Of a stretch of DNA of 64,000 bases, positions 12,158 through 20,269 are shown in pieces (position 1 is the first letter of the stretch; each line of letters opens with the position of its first letter). Source of the DNA: Rhizobium sullae (GTDB taxonomy: Bacteria; Pseudomonadota; Alphaproteobacteria; Rhizobiales; Rhizobiaceae); the NCBI RefSeq assembly GCF_025200715.1, contig NZ_CP104143.1, positions 3,172,501 through 3,236,500 of the forward strand. Direction: 5' to 3'. Below the pieces are notes generated by a model. It searched no databases. It was not told the DNA's origin and was given only the letters and a program-made list of their open reading frames with translations. A program made the translations under genes and the position numbers.

Positions 12158-12601
12158 TCATTGATTTTTGATGATGCTGATGGCGCCGCTCACCTCGAGG
12201 ATAGCGAAGCGGATGTCCTTGACGCTTTCGACACCCTGTTGATTACGCGCGGCCTCGAGCACATCTTCGATCTGCAGCCTGCAGCCGCGCAAGGCCTCCT
12301 GGTCTGCAACCCCATTCGTAATCAGAATGGTCGGAACGCCGTCGATGACCTTACCCGCAAGCGGCGACCAGCTCTTGAGGTAGGAGAGCAGGATATCCGC
12401 GAGAAACAGGGTCAGGATCAGCACTATCGCATTGGTTATCGAAAAATCGTCGCCGAGCATCGCCTGCTGTGTCGTCTCGGAGATCACCAACAGAATCACG
12501 AGATCGAACGGTGTCATCTGCGCGAGCGTCCGACGGCCCGAGAGGCGTATGATGACAAGGAGGACAAAATAGATGGCGAGGCCACGAATAACGCTTTCCA
12601 T
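12158..12601 (-). CDS. DUF421 (YetF-like) membrane protein
   Basis: Protein of 147 residues with two to three N-terminal membrane helices (about 5-75) and a soluble C-terminal alpha/beta domain (about 80-147). The family pattern RLSGRRTLAQMTPFDLVILL is visible at about 19-38. Bacillus YetF has a longer C-terminal part, so this is a short member. The function is unknown; the family is linked to envelope or spore proteins in Firmicutes only by association. It is 12 bases downstream of the gene for another unknown membrane protein, in the same direction, which suggests a two-gene operon. Confidence 0.85.
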   Translation of the reverse strand: MESVIRGLAIYFVLLVIIRLSGRRTLAQMTPFDLVILLVISETTQQAMLGDDFSITNAIVLILTLFLADILLSYLKSWSPLAGKVIDGVPTILITNGVADQEALRGCRLQIEDVLEAARNQQGVESVKDIRFAILEVSGAISIIKNQ

Positions 12602-12613
12602 ATCGAGTTCTCC

Positions 12614-13135
12614 TCACGGAAGGATCAAGACAAGCAGTGCCGAAACGTGATCGCCGATACCGAGATGAATGCGATGAAAGCCCGGCGACTGGGTGTGGAG
12701 GCGGAACCTGACATCGACTGGTAGGCCCGGGTTCCCGGGAAACTGATAATGGATCAAGCCGGCTTTTGGCGTCACCGCCTTTGGAGGCGGATCGATACCC
12801 TCGACGAAGAAGCCCTTCAGGAACGCCGCATCGGCTATGAAGACGCGATCAGCATCGCCGGGTCCGAACCGAATATGAATCTCGTCCGGCGCATTCCATC
12901 GCGAAATGGCTGGGTAGTCGACTGTTCCTTGTGGCGTCTCCATCAGGGCGCGGGAAAGATATCCGCCCTTTCCCAGAGCGCCGAAGAGGCAGCTTATGAG
13001 AACGATGCCGAAGACAAACCAGGCGGCGCGCTGAACAATCCAGACACGCCGCTGAAAGGCCCGATGGTCCCTGATGCCGTCGGGCAAATGATCGCTGCCA
13101 GTCCCTTTGTTCGTCATCGGCGCAGCCTCATCCAC
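12614..13135 (-). CDS. Membrane-anchored protein of unknown function, DUF421 partner
   Basis: I do not recognise this 173-residue protein. It has one clear membrane helix (about 34-55, AAWFVFGIVLISCLFGALG), a region after it that would lie outside the membrane (60-150), and a hydrophobic C-terminus (HVSALLVLILP) that may re-enter the membrane. The middle contains APDEIHIRFGPGDAD and FPGNPGLPVDVRFRLH, which look like beta strands. An alternative start is the ATG at 13117 (residue 7). The gene precedes the DUF421 gene by 12 bases and they are probably co-transcribed, so a shared membrane function is likely but unproven. Confidence 0.7.
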   Translation of the reverse strand: MDEAAPMTNKGTGSDHLPDGIRDHRAFQRRVWIVQRAAWFVFGIVLISCLFGALGKGGYLSRALMETPQGTVDYPAISRWNAPDEIHIRFGPGDADRVFIADAAFLKGFFVEGIDPPPKAVTPKAGLIHYQFPGNPGLPVDVRFRLHTQSPGFHRIHLGIGDHVSALLVLILP

Positions 13136-13332
13136 AGGGACACCGCCCGTCCCAGCGAGATAACGTCACTCGACGCAGCGAGTTTCCGAAATTCAAGAAT
13201 CCAATACGCAATGCCGAATTAAAGGACCGACAACGGCAATCCGGGCATCTCGAAACGGAATTCATTAGTAGTCCTGGTGATCGAAAAGCCGCATAAGACA
13301 GCAAGCACTCCTTCACGCTGGCAGAAGACACG

Positions 13333-14760
13333 ATGAGCAAGCCACTGGAAACCGACATGCCGCACCCGTTGGACCTTCCCGCGGCCGCGATCGCAACCGG
13401 CATCCGCCAGGGCCGGTTCACCTCCGAAAGCGTCGTGGCGGAATCGATCCGCCGCGCCAAGGCGGTGTGCGAGACGCTGAACCCATTCACCATTATCCGC
13501 GAGGAGCAGGCGCTCGAAACGGCCCGAGAGGCGGATCGCTCGATCGTCGGCGGCGAAGCGACCGGCCCGCTGCACGGTGTACCGTTTGCAGCCAAAGATC
13601 TAACGCCGACAGTAGGCGATCTGACAACGTTGGGCTCCTGGACAAAGGGCGATTGGGTGCCCGCCGAAACAGCACTCTGCATCCGCCGCTTGCAAGCCGC
13701 AGGTGCCATTCTGATGGGAAAGACGACGACGCCGGAGTTTGCCTTTGCGAGCTTCACCGCGAGCCCGCGTTGGGGTGTGACCCGCAACCCATGGAATCCG
13801 GAGCATACCTCCGGTGGCTCCTCTGGCGGCTCAGCCGTGGCAGTCGCGACCGGCGTCGTGCCCTTCGCAGAAGGTACGGACATGGGCGGCTCCGTACGCA
13901 TTCCATCCGCGTTCTGCGGCACGGTCGGTCTCAAGCCAAGCCTCGGACGAATTCCGATGACGATCCTGCCAAGCGTCTTCGACAATATCTCGCATTTCGG
14001 GCCGCTGGCCCGCACGGTGGACGATGCCATCGCCTTCATGGAAGCGGCCTGCGGTCCGAGCGATGAGGACATCACCTCGCTGCCGATCGGTTTCGTGTCA
14101 CATGCGGCACGAGACGGCCAGTTGGAAGACAAGCGTTTCGCACTCTCAATGGACCTCGGTTATTACCGCATCCAACCCGAAGTCGAACAGGCGATACGGG
14201 CCGCGGTCGAAGAACTGCGCCGAGCCGGCGCCATCGTCGATGAAGTCCCGATGCATTGGACGCGCTCGGTCAACGACGAATGGTTCGATCTCTGGTGCGT
14301 TTTCATGTCTGGCTTCTTCGGCGAGACGATCGCCGAATACCGGGAGAAAATGGACCCCGCCGTTGTAGCGATGATCGAGCGCGGCTTGTCGATGAATGCC
14401 ACCGCCTACAAGCGCGTCGAACTGCTACGCACAGCAATGTGGCGCGATATGGCAAAGCTGTTCGAGAGCTACGACGCGCTGCTCTGCCCCACCTGCGCGA
14501 TCACCGCGCCGCTCGCCAGCGAATGCGACGATGACTATGTCGGCACCGGCGCAGACGGCCGTTTCGCCGGGCTCGACATGACCTGCCCTTTCAACATGTT
14601 GCCGCAACTGCCCGCGCTTTCACTGCCGGTCGGTCCCGCTGCAAATGGCATGCCGGTCGGGCTGCAGATCGTCGGACGTCGCTTTGCCGATGAGCATGTG
14701 TTGGCGATAGGCGCTGCACTCGAAGCGCGTCTTGCCGTTCCACGTTTGCCGGCCTCTTGA
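13333..14760 (+). CDS. Amidase-signature family hydrolase
   Basis: Enzyme of 475 residues that hydrolyses carboxamides. The Ser-cisSer-Lys triad of the amidase-signature family is complete: K88 (PFAAKDL), cis-Ser S163 in the GGSSGGS loop and nucleophile S187 in [11 protein letters not shown]. The spacing of 24 residues between the two serines equals that in fatty-acid amide hydrolase. The family includes GatA, but no gatB or gatC is near and the C-terminal half does not suggest GatA, so a catabolic amidase is more likely; the substrate is unknown. It stands rightward between the divergent DUF421 pair and ubiG, whose start follows the amidase stop by 53 bases. Confidence 0.9.
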   Translation: MSKPLETDMPHPLDLPAAAIATGIRQGRFTSESVVAESIRRAKAVCETLNPFTIIREEQALETAREADRSIVGGEATGPLHGVPFAAKDLTPTVGDLTTLGSWTKGDWVPAETALCIRRLQAAGAILMGKTTTPEFAFASFTASPRWGVTRNPWNPEHTSGGSSGGSAVAVATGVVPFAEGTDMGGSVRIPSAFCGTVGLKPSLGRIPMTILPSVFDNISHFGPLARTVDDAIAFMEAACGPSDEDITSLPIGFVSHAARDGQLEDKRFALSMDLGYYRIQPEVEQAIRAAVEELRRAGAIVDEVPMHWTRSVNDEWFDLWCVFMSGFFGETIAEYREKMDPAVVAMIERGLSMNATAYKRVELLRTAMWRDMAKLFESYDALLCPTCAITAPLASECDDDYVGTGADGRFAGLDMTCPFNMLPQLPALSLPVGPAANGMPVGLQIVGRRFADEHVLAIGAALEARLAVPRLPAS

Positions 14761-14813
14761 CTTATGCTGCCGATCGTCCGACTTCACTCACGACGAACGC
14801 AAGGAGCAGGGTC

Positions 14814-15560
14814 ATGAGCGACGCGGCAAAAAGCACGATCGACCAGAGCGAGGTAGACCGCTTTTCCGCGATGGCGGCGGAGTGGTGGAGCCCAACCGGC
14901 AAGTTCAGGCCGCTGCACAAGTTCAACCCGGTGCGGCTCACTTATATCCGCGACAAGGCTGCCGAAAACTTCAGCCGCGACAGGAAAGGCCCGCGGCCGC
15001 TGGAGGGCCTGCGCGTGCTCGACATCGGCTGCGGCGGCGGCCTGCTCTCGGAACCCGTCGCCCGCATGGGCGCAACGGTTGTCGGTGCCGATCCCTCGGA
15101 GAAGAACATCGGCATTGCCTCGACACACGCGCAAGCGTCTGGCGTCACAGTCGATTACCGCGCGGTCACCGCCGAACAGCTTGCGGAAGCAGGAGAGACC
15201 TTCGATATCGTCCTGAATATGGAAGTCGTCGAACATGTCGCCAACGTCGATTTCTTCATGACGACCTGCGCGAGGATGGTGCGGCCCGGCGGGCTGATGT
15301 TCGTCGCCACCATCAACCGCACGATGAAGGCCGCCGCACTCGCGATCTTCGCCGCCGAGAACATCCTGCGCTGGCTGCCGCGCGGCACGCATCAGTATGA
15401 AAAGCTGGTCCGCCCTGACGAGCTGGAAAAGCCGCTCACCGCCAATGGCATGACGATCATCGAGCGCACCGGCGTCTTCTTCAATCCGCTGGCGAACCAG
15501 TGGAGCCTATCCAAGGATATGGACGTGAACTACATGCTGCTGGCGAAGCGACCCAAATAG
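14814..15560 (+). CDS. ubiG: Ubiquinone biosynthesis O-methyltransferase
   Basis: Performs both O-methylations in ubiquinone synthesis using S-adenosylmethionine. The 248 residues are the usual length. UbiG hallmarks are [19 protein letters not shown] at about 17-35 and the SAM motif [19 protein letters not shown] beginning at about 68, then NMEVVEHV and ATINRT. The frame runs back to 14757 and would overlap the amidase stop, but AAGGAGCAGGG lies just before the ATG at 14814, which decides the start. The 3' end faces the DUF1178 gene with three bases between the coding regions. Confidence 0.95.
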   Translation: MSDAAKSTIDQSEVDRFSAMAAEWWSPTGKFRPLHKFNPVRLTYIRDKAAENFSRDRKGPRPLEGLRVLDIGCGGGLLSEPVARMGATVVGADPSEKNIGIASTHAQASGVTVDYRAVTAEQLAEAGETFDIVLNMEVVEHVANVDFFMTTCARMVRPGGLMFVATINRTMKAAALAIFAAENILRWLPRGTHQYEKLVRPDELEKPLTANGMTIIERTGVFFNPLANQWSLSKDMDVNYMLLAKRPK

Positions 15561-15563
15561 CGA

Positions 15564-15992
15564 TCAGTTCACATCTTCCGGCAGGACCGGAAGCGCGGCA
15601 ATTTCGATGCCTTCCTCAAGCAGTGCCTGGGCCTCGTCGATCGTGGCTTGTCCCATGATGCCGCGAGCATCCGCCTCGCCGTAGTGAATCTTGCGGGCTT
15701 CTTCGGGAAACTGCGCGCCGACATCTTCGGCGTTCGCCTTGATGTGAGCGACGGCCGCCTTCAGCTTTTCGAAGGCCTCGCGCCGCGCCGTATCCATAGC
15801 CAGCGTCTTCATCTCGTCCTTCTTGCGGGCGGTCGAGACGGACGGCGCCATCAGTGTTTTCGAGATGGACGTGGAATTGCAGACCGGACAAGTGAGGTAA
15901 CCGGACGCGACCTGCCGGTCGAAATCGGCACTTCCGGAAAACCAGGCTTCGAATTCGTGGGCATTCTCGCAACTGAGGGAATAACGGATCAA
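15564..15992 (-). CDS. DUF1178 family protein
   Basis: A 142-residue cytosolic protein of a family common in alpha- and betaproteobacteria. The N-terminus reads MIRYSLSCENAHEFEAWF, and a CPVC pair at 35-38 together with Cys8 resembles a small zinc ribbon. Residues 60-142 are helical and acidic. I know no established function for the family. It overlaps the upstream nitrilase-like gene by 4 bases (15989-15992), which is translational coupling, and it is the last gene of the grxC-nitrilase-DUF1178 run. Confidence 0.88.
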   Translation of the reverse strand: MIRYSLSCENAHEFEAWFSGSADFDRQVASGYLTCPVCNSTSISKTLMAPSVSTARKKDEMKTLAMDTARREAFEKLKAAVAHIKANAEDVGAQFPEEARKIHYGEADARGIMGQATIDEAQALLEEGIEIAALPVLPEDVN

Positions 15993-16846
15993 GCGGCGAC
16001 GCCTCCTGCGACAGCCCCCGAGATTTTTTCGATCGAGAATTCGCGCCCGTTTTTCAGATTCGGAATCTTGTCATGCGCGGCCTTGACCGCCGTTCGATCG
16101 ATATCCGCGACAATCACCACCTCGCCCGTACCGCCGGCCGACGCCAGCACCTTACCCCAGGGATCGATGATCATCGAATGGCCGTATGTCTCGCGGCCGT
16201 CCTCATGGACTCCAGCCTGGGCCGCGGCAATGACGAAGACCCCGTTTTCGATGGCGCGGGCGCGAAGCAGGATTTCCCAATGCGCCTCACCCGTCTGCCT
16301 CGTGAACGCGGCAGGCACAGTCATGACTTCCGCCCCTGCAATCGCCTGGGCGCGGAAAAGCGCAGGAAACCGGACATCGTAGCATATCGTAAAGCCCATT
16401 TCCGCGAAGGGCAGCGACAGGACGCGCGCCTCCGAACCCGGACGATAGGCAGCACTTTCCCGCCAGCTTTCACCGTGATCGAGATCGACATCGAACATGT
16501 GGATCTTGTCGTAGCGATTCAGGATTTTGCCATCTGGGCCGAAGAGAAAGCCGCGATTGGCGATCTTGCCGTCATCGAGGGCGATCGCCGTCGAGCCTAC
16601 ATGCAAGTAGATGCCAAGTTCAGCAGCAAGCGCGGATGCCGTCCTGACGATAATATCGTCGGTCTCGTCGCGCAGCACCGCTTTCGCGGAAATCTTGTCG
16701 CGCTGCAGCATGCCGGTCATTTCCGGCGTCTGCACATAGATCGCGCCTTGGGCTGCTGCTTCACGCACCAAGTGCATCATAGAGGCGGCATTCCTTGCCG
16801 GATCGACACCGGAACACATCTGAACGGCAGCGGCCTTGAACGTCAT
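15989..16846 (-). CDS. Carbon-nitrogen hydrolase (nitrilase superfamily, Nit-like)
   Basis: A 285-residue enzyme with the complete Glu-Lys-Cys triad: E42 (QTPEMTG), K114 (RYDKIHMFD) and C155 (FTICYDVRFP). It most resembles the Nit1/Nit2-like branch, whose members remove deaminated glutathione or hydrolyse omega-amides. The placement directly after glutaredoxin supports a glutathione-related role, which is inference. It overlaps grxC by 4 bases at its start and the DUF1178 gene by 4 bases at its end, so the three genes are coupled. Confidence 0.92.
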   Translation of the reverse strand: MTFKAAAVQMCSGVDPARNAASMMHLVREAAAQGAIYVQTPEMTGMLQRDKISAKAVLRDETDDIIVRTASALAAELGIYLHVGSTAIALDDGKIANRGFLFGPDGKILNRYDKIHMFDVDLDHGESWRESAAYRPGSEARVLSLPFAEMGFTICYDVRFPALFRAQAIAGAEVMTVPAAFTRQTGEAHWEILLRARAIENGVFVIAAAQAGVHEDGRETYGHSMIIDPWGKVLASAGGTGEVVIVADIDRTAVKAAHDKIPNLKNGREFSIEKISGAVAGGVAA

Positions 16847-17115
16847 CGGTCCCCCCTTTGGGCTACCAGCATGGGATCGAGCCTGCCGGCCCGTTCCAGT
16901 GCATAAAGATCATCGCATCCGCCGACATGCTGCGCGCCAACGAAGATCTGCGGGAAGGTCGTCCTGCCGTTTGACTTGCCAAGCATCTCTTGGCGGAGGT
17001 CTGGCGAAAAGGTCGCGTCGTGTTCGACATAATCGATCCCCTTCTCTTCGAGGAGGGACTTGGCGCGGGTGCAATAGCCGCAGAACTGCCGCGTATAGAT
17101 GGTGACAGGTGCCAT
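16843..17115 (-). CDS. grxC: Glutaredoxin 3
   Basis: A 90-residue dithiol glutaredoxin that reduces disulfides with glutathione. The active site is C12-G-Y-C15 within TIYTRQFCGYCTRAK, followed by the TFPQIFV cis-proline segment and the GGCDDLYAL glutathione-binding turn. The frame is open upstream to 17178, but GGAGA seven bases before the ATG at 17115 and the family start MAPVTIYT fix the beginning. It is the first intact gene of a coupled leftward run, preceded by a decayed comF. Confidence 0.94.
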   Translation of the reverse strand: MAPVTIYTRQFCGYCTRAKSLLEEKGIDYVEHDATFSPDLRQEMLGKSNGRTTFPQIFVGAQHVGGCDDLYALERAGRLDPMLVAQRGDR

Positions 17116-17149
17116 ATATGGTCTCCAAATGGATGCCAGTTTTCCTTTG

Positions 17150-17425
17150 TCATATAGGTTCTGCGAAAGCGCTTGCAAAGGTTAAAACCGTGATGCCCAC
17201 GGCGCCCGCCCGCCCGCCGAAGCGTGCGGGTTGCCGCACGGAGGTTAGCACCGCTCGTATCGACGTCGTCTATACGACGATGCCCTTGCCGAAAACACCG
17301 TTTTTCCGGCCCTTGGCGATCGCGAACGCACCGCGCACATTGTCCTCGCGCGCCGTTGCGCCGAGCCCAACCTGTTGCGTGGGGCGATTGCCCCCAGCAG
17401 GCCCCCGGCCGTTTGAAAATTGATG
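17150..17425 (-). pseudogene. comF: Decayed ComF-family phosphoribosyltransferase remnant
   Basis: Three minus-strand frames, read in order, spell the C-terminal part of a ComF protein. Frame one gives RPTQQVGLGATAREDNVRGA and runs to GKGIVV, then hits a stop (about 17270). After a one-base shift the PRPP-binding loop follows as DDVDTSGANLRAATRTLRRAG (about 17200-17268). After a second shift in a GGGC-repeat tract (about 17202-17219) the normal ComF tail GITVLTFASAFAEPI appears and ends at a TGA (17150-17152). The N-terminal zinc-binding half is absent; the methyltransferase gene starts where it should be. With two frameshifts and a large loss the gene cannot work. Sequencing error could explain a shift but not the missing half. 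Confidence 0.75.
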
Positions 17426-17510
17426 AGCCCCATTGGCGAAGACTAGCGCTTTCGGCAAGAAAGGAAAATCCGCCTTGCCGCCCTTCGCTCGCAGGATTAT
17501 GGACATCCGT

Positions 17511-18395
17511 ATGGATATGATCTTCGACCGGACCGCGATCGCCGCAAACCGCCGTCGCGCGCTGAAAAACGCGGATCCGAAAGCTGCCTTCCTTCTGGAT
17601 ATTGCTGCCGCGGAACTTGCCGACCGGCTGGCCGTCGTCGAACGCCATTTCGACACCGCCGTGGAGCTGCATGGGATGACAGGAGCAGCGGCGCGGGCAG
17701 CAATTGCAACGGGCAAGATCGGTGCGATGACCCGGGTCGAGGCAGAGCAGGTATTTGCCGCGCCTAACGACGTGCTGGTCACGGCGCCGCTTGAGGACGT
17801 GCCGATCGAACCGCAATCAGCCAATCTCATTCTTGCGCCGCTCTGTTTGCATCTCACCAACGACACGCCCGGCGTCTTCATCCAGATACGCCGCGCCCTC
17901 AGGCCCGACGGCCTGTTTCTTGCGGCAATCCCAGGAGCCGGTACTCTTCAGGAGCTTCGGGACGTTCTGCTTGCAACGGAAGCGGAGATGACCGGCGGCG
18001 CCAGCCCACGCGTGATCCCGTTCGCCGACGTCCGCGACGTCGGCGGCCTCCTCCAGCGCGCCGGCTTCGCGCTGCCGGTAATCGACGCCGAGGTCTATAC
18101 GGTCCGCTACGACTCCATCTTCCCGTTGATGAAAGACCTGCGCGCTATGGGCATGGCCAATCCCCTCGCGGCCCGCAGCCGCAAGCCGCCCACCCGCGCA
18201 TTCTTCCTCCGCGCGGCGGAAATCTATGCCGAGCGCTATTCCGATCCAGACGGGCGTATCAGAGCGATGTTCTCGATCATTTATGTTTCAGGATGGGCGC
18301 CGCATGAAAGCCAGCAGAAGCCGTTGCAGCCAGGCTCGGCGAAAGCGCGGCTTGCCGATGCTTTGCGCGTGGAAGAGCACAAGCTGAAACAGTGA
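17511..18395 (+). CDS. SAM-dependent methyltransferase-like protein (BioC/NDUFAF5-type)
   Basis: A 294-residue protein of the class found beside comF and grxC in rhizobia, related to mitochondrial NDUFAF5 (complex I assembly) and BioC. The family start is DMIFDRTAIAANRRRAL. Motif I, normally D/E-x-G-x-G-x-G, is degenerate here (VELHGMTGAA, about residue 50), while the later HLTNDTPGVFIQIRRALRPDG strand and helix are well kept. SAM binding is therefore uncertain. The start is not sharply defined: ATGs at 17499 and 17511 and a TTG at 17433 are in frame, and I chose 17511 from the family's usual N-terminus. It is divergent from the comF remnant. Confidence 0.78.
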   Translation: MDMIFDRTAIAANRRRALKNADPKAAFLLDIAAAELADRLAVVERHFDTAVELHGMTGAAARAAIATGKIGAMTRVEAEQVFAAPNDVLVTAPLEDVPIEPQSANLILAPLCLHLTNDTPGVFIQIRRALRPDGLFLAAIPGAGTLQELRDVLLATEAEMTGGASPRVIPFADVRDVGGLLQRAGFALPVIDAEVYTVRYDSIFPLMKDLRAMGMANPLAARSRKPPTRAFFLRAAEIYAERYSDPDGRIRAMFSIIYVSGWAPHESQQKPLQPGSAKARLADALRVEEHKLKQ

Positions 18396-18422
18396 GTGGA
18401 AGTAGAGCTTCCAGTTCGGCGC

Positions 18423-18590
18423 TTAGTCACTATCGAGATTGTTGCTCACGGTATTGAAAGTGTCTTGCAGGCTGTTGCCGAAGGTCGTCAGCCCACCGAT
18501 AAGGGCCACTGAAATCAGGGCGGCCAGGAGACCGTATTCGACGGCGGTCGCGCCACGGGCATCTGCAAGGAAAGCTTTCAGAATGCGCAT
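18423..18590 (-). CDS. Flp-type (type IVb) pilin
   Basis: A 55-residue prepilin of the Flp/PilA class that builds tight-adherence pili. A short basic leader ends in ADARG, and processing by a prepilin peptidase is expected between G13 and A14; E18 is at +5 of the mature protein, as required, followed by the Tyr typical of Flp pilins. A single membrane helix (YGLLAALISVALIGG) follows. AAAGG precedes the ATG at 18590, which rules out the longer frame to 18776. No tad/cpa assembly gene is in the window, so it is an orphan here. The gene for an unknown membrane protein lies 37 bases upstream in the same direction. Confidence 0.88.
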   Translation of the reverse strand: MRILKAFLADARGATAVEYGLLAALISVALIGGLTTFGNSLQDTFNTVSNNLDSD

Positions 18591-18627
18591 GACAAACCTT
18601 TCGCAATGCGGCGGAGACCTAATTTCT

Positions 18628-18945
18628 TCAGCAACCGGCTCCTGAACCGTACCCTTGCACGACGCAAACCGAGCCGGGCGTCTCCTGCAGGACGCTACGT
18701 CGGATCGTGTAGCGCTTGCCGTTTTCCGTGCCCGGGATCGATCCGGTCGTGATCGTATCGAACTCAGCCGGAACACTGGCGAAAACGCTCGACTTGGACT
18801 TGTCGGCGAGCATCGGCGTGAGGATGAGCGTCAGGGCAACGGCGGCAGTGCCGAAAAGCAAAGCGAGATTGAGCGCGCCCGTCCTGCGCGAAGCATTCGA
18901 GCTCTGTTCTTTCTCCCGGACAGCTTTCCAGAAATCGTCGTCCAT
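18628..18945 (-). CDS. Unknown single-pass membrane protein upstream of the pilin
   Basis: I do not recognise this 105-residue protein. It has a charged N-terminus (1-22), one membrane helix (about 24-45, LNLALLFGTAAVALTLILTP) and a 60-residue tail, probably periplasmic, that ends in a Cys-containing segment with C93 and C105 (SVCVVQGYGSGAGC). The two cysteines could form a disulfide. It is 37 bases upstream of the pilin gene and probably in the same transcript, which suggests a pilus-related job, but this is only position. The ATG at 18945 follows a weak ribosome site. Confidence 0.65.
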   Translation of the reverse strand: MDDDFWKAVREKEQSSNASRRTGALNLALLFGTAAVALTLILTPMLADKSKSSVFASVPAEFDTITTGSIPGTENGKRYTIRRSVLQETPGSVCVVQGYGSGAGC

Positions 18946-19069
18946 ACGTCAAGCCTTTTACAAATACGCCAGTTGCTTGATTGAGGCCGATCTTAGGCAG
19001 AAGGTGATAAACGATCGATTAATAACCCTGACCGAAAACGGCACTTTGCCGCAAGAAAGCGATAATTCG

Positions 19070-19483
19070 CTAAAGCAGATCCTGAAGCATCGGGATCAGC
19101 GGCTCATCGGCGGGCGGCATCGGGTAATCCCTGAGAGCCATAGGTTTTACCCATTTCAAAGCCTGGCCTTCCTTGCCATGCGGAATACCCTCATAGCGGC
19201 GGCAGACATAAAGTGGCATCAGGAGGTGAAATGTGTCGTAGCTGTGGCTGGCAAATGTCAATGGTGCGAGACAAGCGATCTTGGTCCGGATATCGAGTTC
19301 TTCCTCAAGTTCGCGCACCAGAGTTTCCTCCGGCGTTTCCCCCAGTTCGACCTTGCCGCCAGGAAATTCCCACAGGCCGGCAAGCGACTTTCCCTCCGGA
19401 CGCTGTGCCAGAAGAATACGGCCGTCGGAATCGATCAGCGCGCATGCGGCAACCAACAGAATCTTCTTGCCGGTTTCGTTCAT
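19070..19483 (-). CDS. mutT: 8-oxo-dGTP diphosphatase (MutT, Nudix hydrolase)
   Basis: Removes oxidised dGTP from the nucleotide pool to prevent A:T to C:G mutations. The 137 residues have a complete Nudix box from G43 to I65 (GKVELGETPEETLVRELEEE), with E58, E61 and E62 as metal ligands. The N-terminal strand KKILLVAACALIDSDGRILL is typical of MutT. The ATG at 19483 overlaps the end of the GNAT gene by 4 bases, which favours it over the longer frame to 19510. Confidence 0.9.
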   Translation of the reverse strand: MNETGKKILLVAACALIDSDGRILLAQRPEGKSLAGLWEFPGGKVELGETPEETLVRELEEELDIRTKIACLAPLTFASHSYDTFHLLMPLYVCRRYEGIPHGKEGQALKWVKPMALRDYPMPPADEPLIPMLQDLL

Positions 19484-20262
19484 TGCGCCTGTTCCTGGCG
19501 CCAGTAGCAATAGCGATAAGCTTCACGGAAACCGAAACGATCATAGAGCGCCAGAGCCGGTTCGTTCGCGGCCTTGACCTGCAACCAGGCCGAGCGGGCG
19601 CTGCGCATGCGCGCCCAGCGAAGGGCAGACGTCAGAATTTCAAGGCCGAGACCCTCGCGCCGCCGCTCCTTAGCCACTGAGAGCGACATAATGCCGGCAA
19701 GATCGTTGTCTTGAACGCAAAGCACACTTGCAAGCGGACCGGTTTCCGGATCCTCGATCATGAAGAGACCGCACGGCGGTCCTATCGCGTTGATGATTTC
19801 CGCAAGCGCGGGCTTCAGCTTCGGGGAGACCTGATCCGTCGAGAGATTGGCATCGACGAAGCGACCGATGTCATGTGTCGGCAGGTGATCGAGTGTGTCC
19901 GGTAGTTCGGCATGCGTCAGGTCGCAGGTCATGACGATTGTCTCATCGAAATGCGTCCACTGCCGCTCCTTGACGAGATCGATCAGAACCGGCGACGCAA
20001 GCGGCGTTTGGCGAAGAACGGCCGGACGGCCGTAAGCCTCGAACCTGCGGCTCGCCTTCTCCAGCCGGACTTCGACGTCGCGATGATCCGAAGGGTCGAG
20101 CGGCACGATGGAATTCAACCGGTTCGACGGATGGCCGGCCGTCAGCCGCACCTGCCAGCTGCCGTCATATTGCACGGAGGAAGCCGGCCACGCCCGGAAG
20201 CCGACGGCTTCGAGCCTTCGTACCAGTGGCAGATTTGCCTTTTGGGACAACGTTTCAGTCAA
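19480..20262 (-). CDS. GNAT family N-acetyltransferase
   Basis: A 260-residue protein whose C-terminal half (about 150-255) is a GNAT fold with the acetyl-CoA motif KERRREGLGLEILTSALRWA followed by AWLQVKAANEPALALYDRFGF. The N-terminal half is a second, diverged GNAT-like lobe. The acceptor is unknown. The gene is packed between argJ and mutT: the likely start is a TTG at 20262, seven bases after the argJ stop, with GGAG upstream; longer reading would run into argJ. It overlaps mutT by 4 bases. Confidence 0.85.
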   Translation of the reverse strand: MTETLSQKANLPLVRRLEAVGFRAWPASSVQYDGSWQVRLTAGHPSNRLNSIVPLDPSDHRDVEVRLEKASRRFEAYGRPAVLRQTPLASPVLIDLVKERQWTHFDETIVMTCDLTHAELPDTLDHLPTHDIGRFVDANLSTDQVSPKLKPALAEIINAIGPPCGLFMIEDPETGPLASVLCVQDNDLAGIMSLSVAKERRREGLGLEILTSALRWARMRSARSAWLQVKAANEPALALYDRFGFREAYRYCYWRQEQAQ

Positions 20263-20269
20263 TGAACGA

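Noticed and set aside
18398..18412. GGAAG-TAGAG-CTTCC hairpin between the methyltransferase and pilin genes
   Set aside because: The stem is only five or six base pairs and no U-tract follows on either strand.
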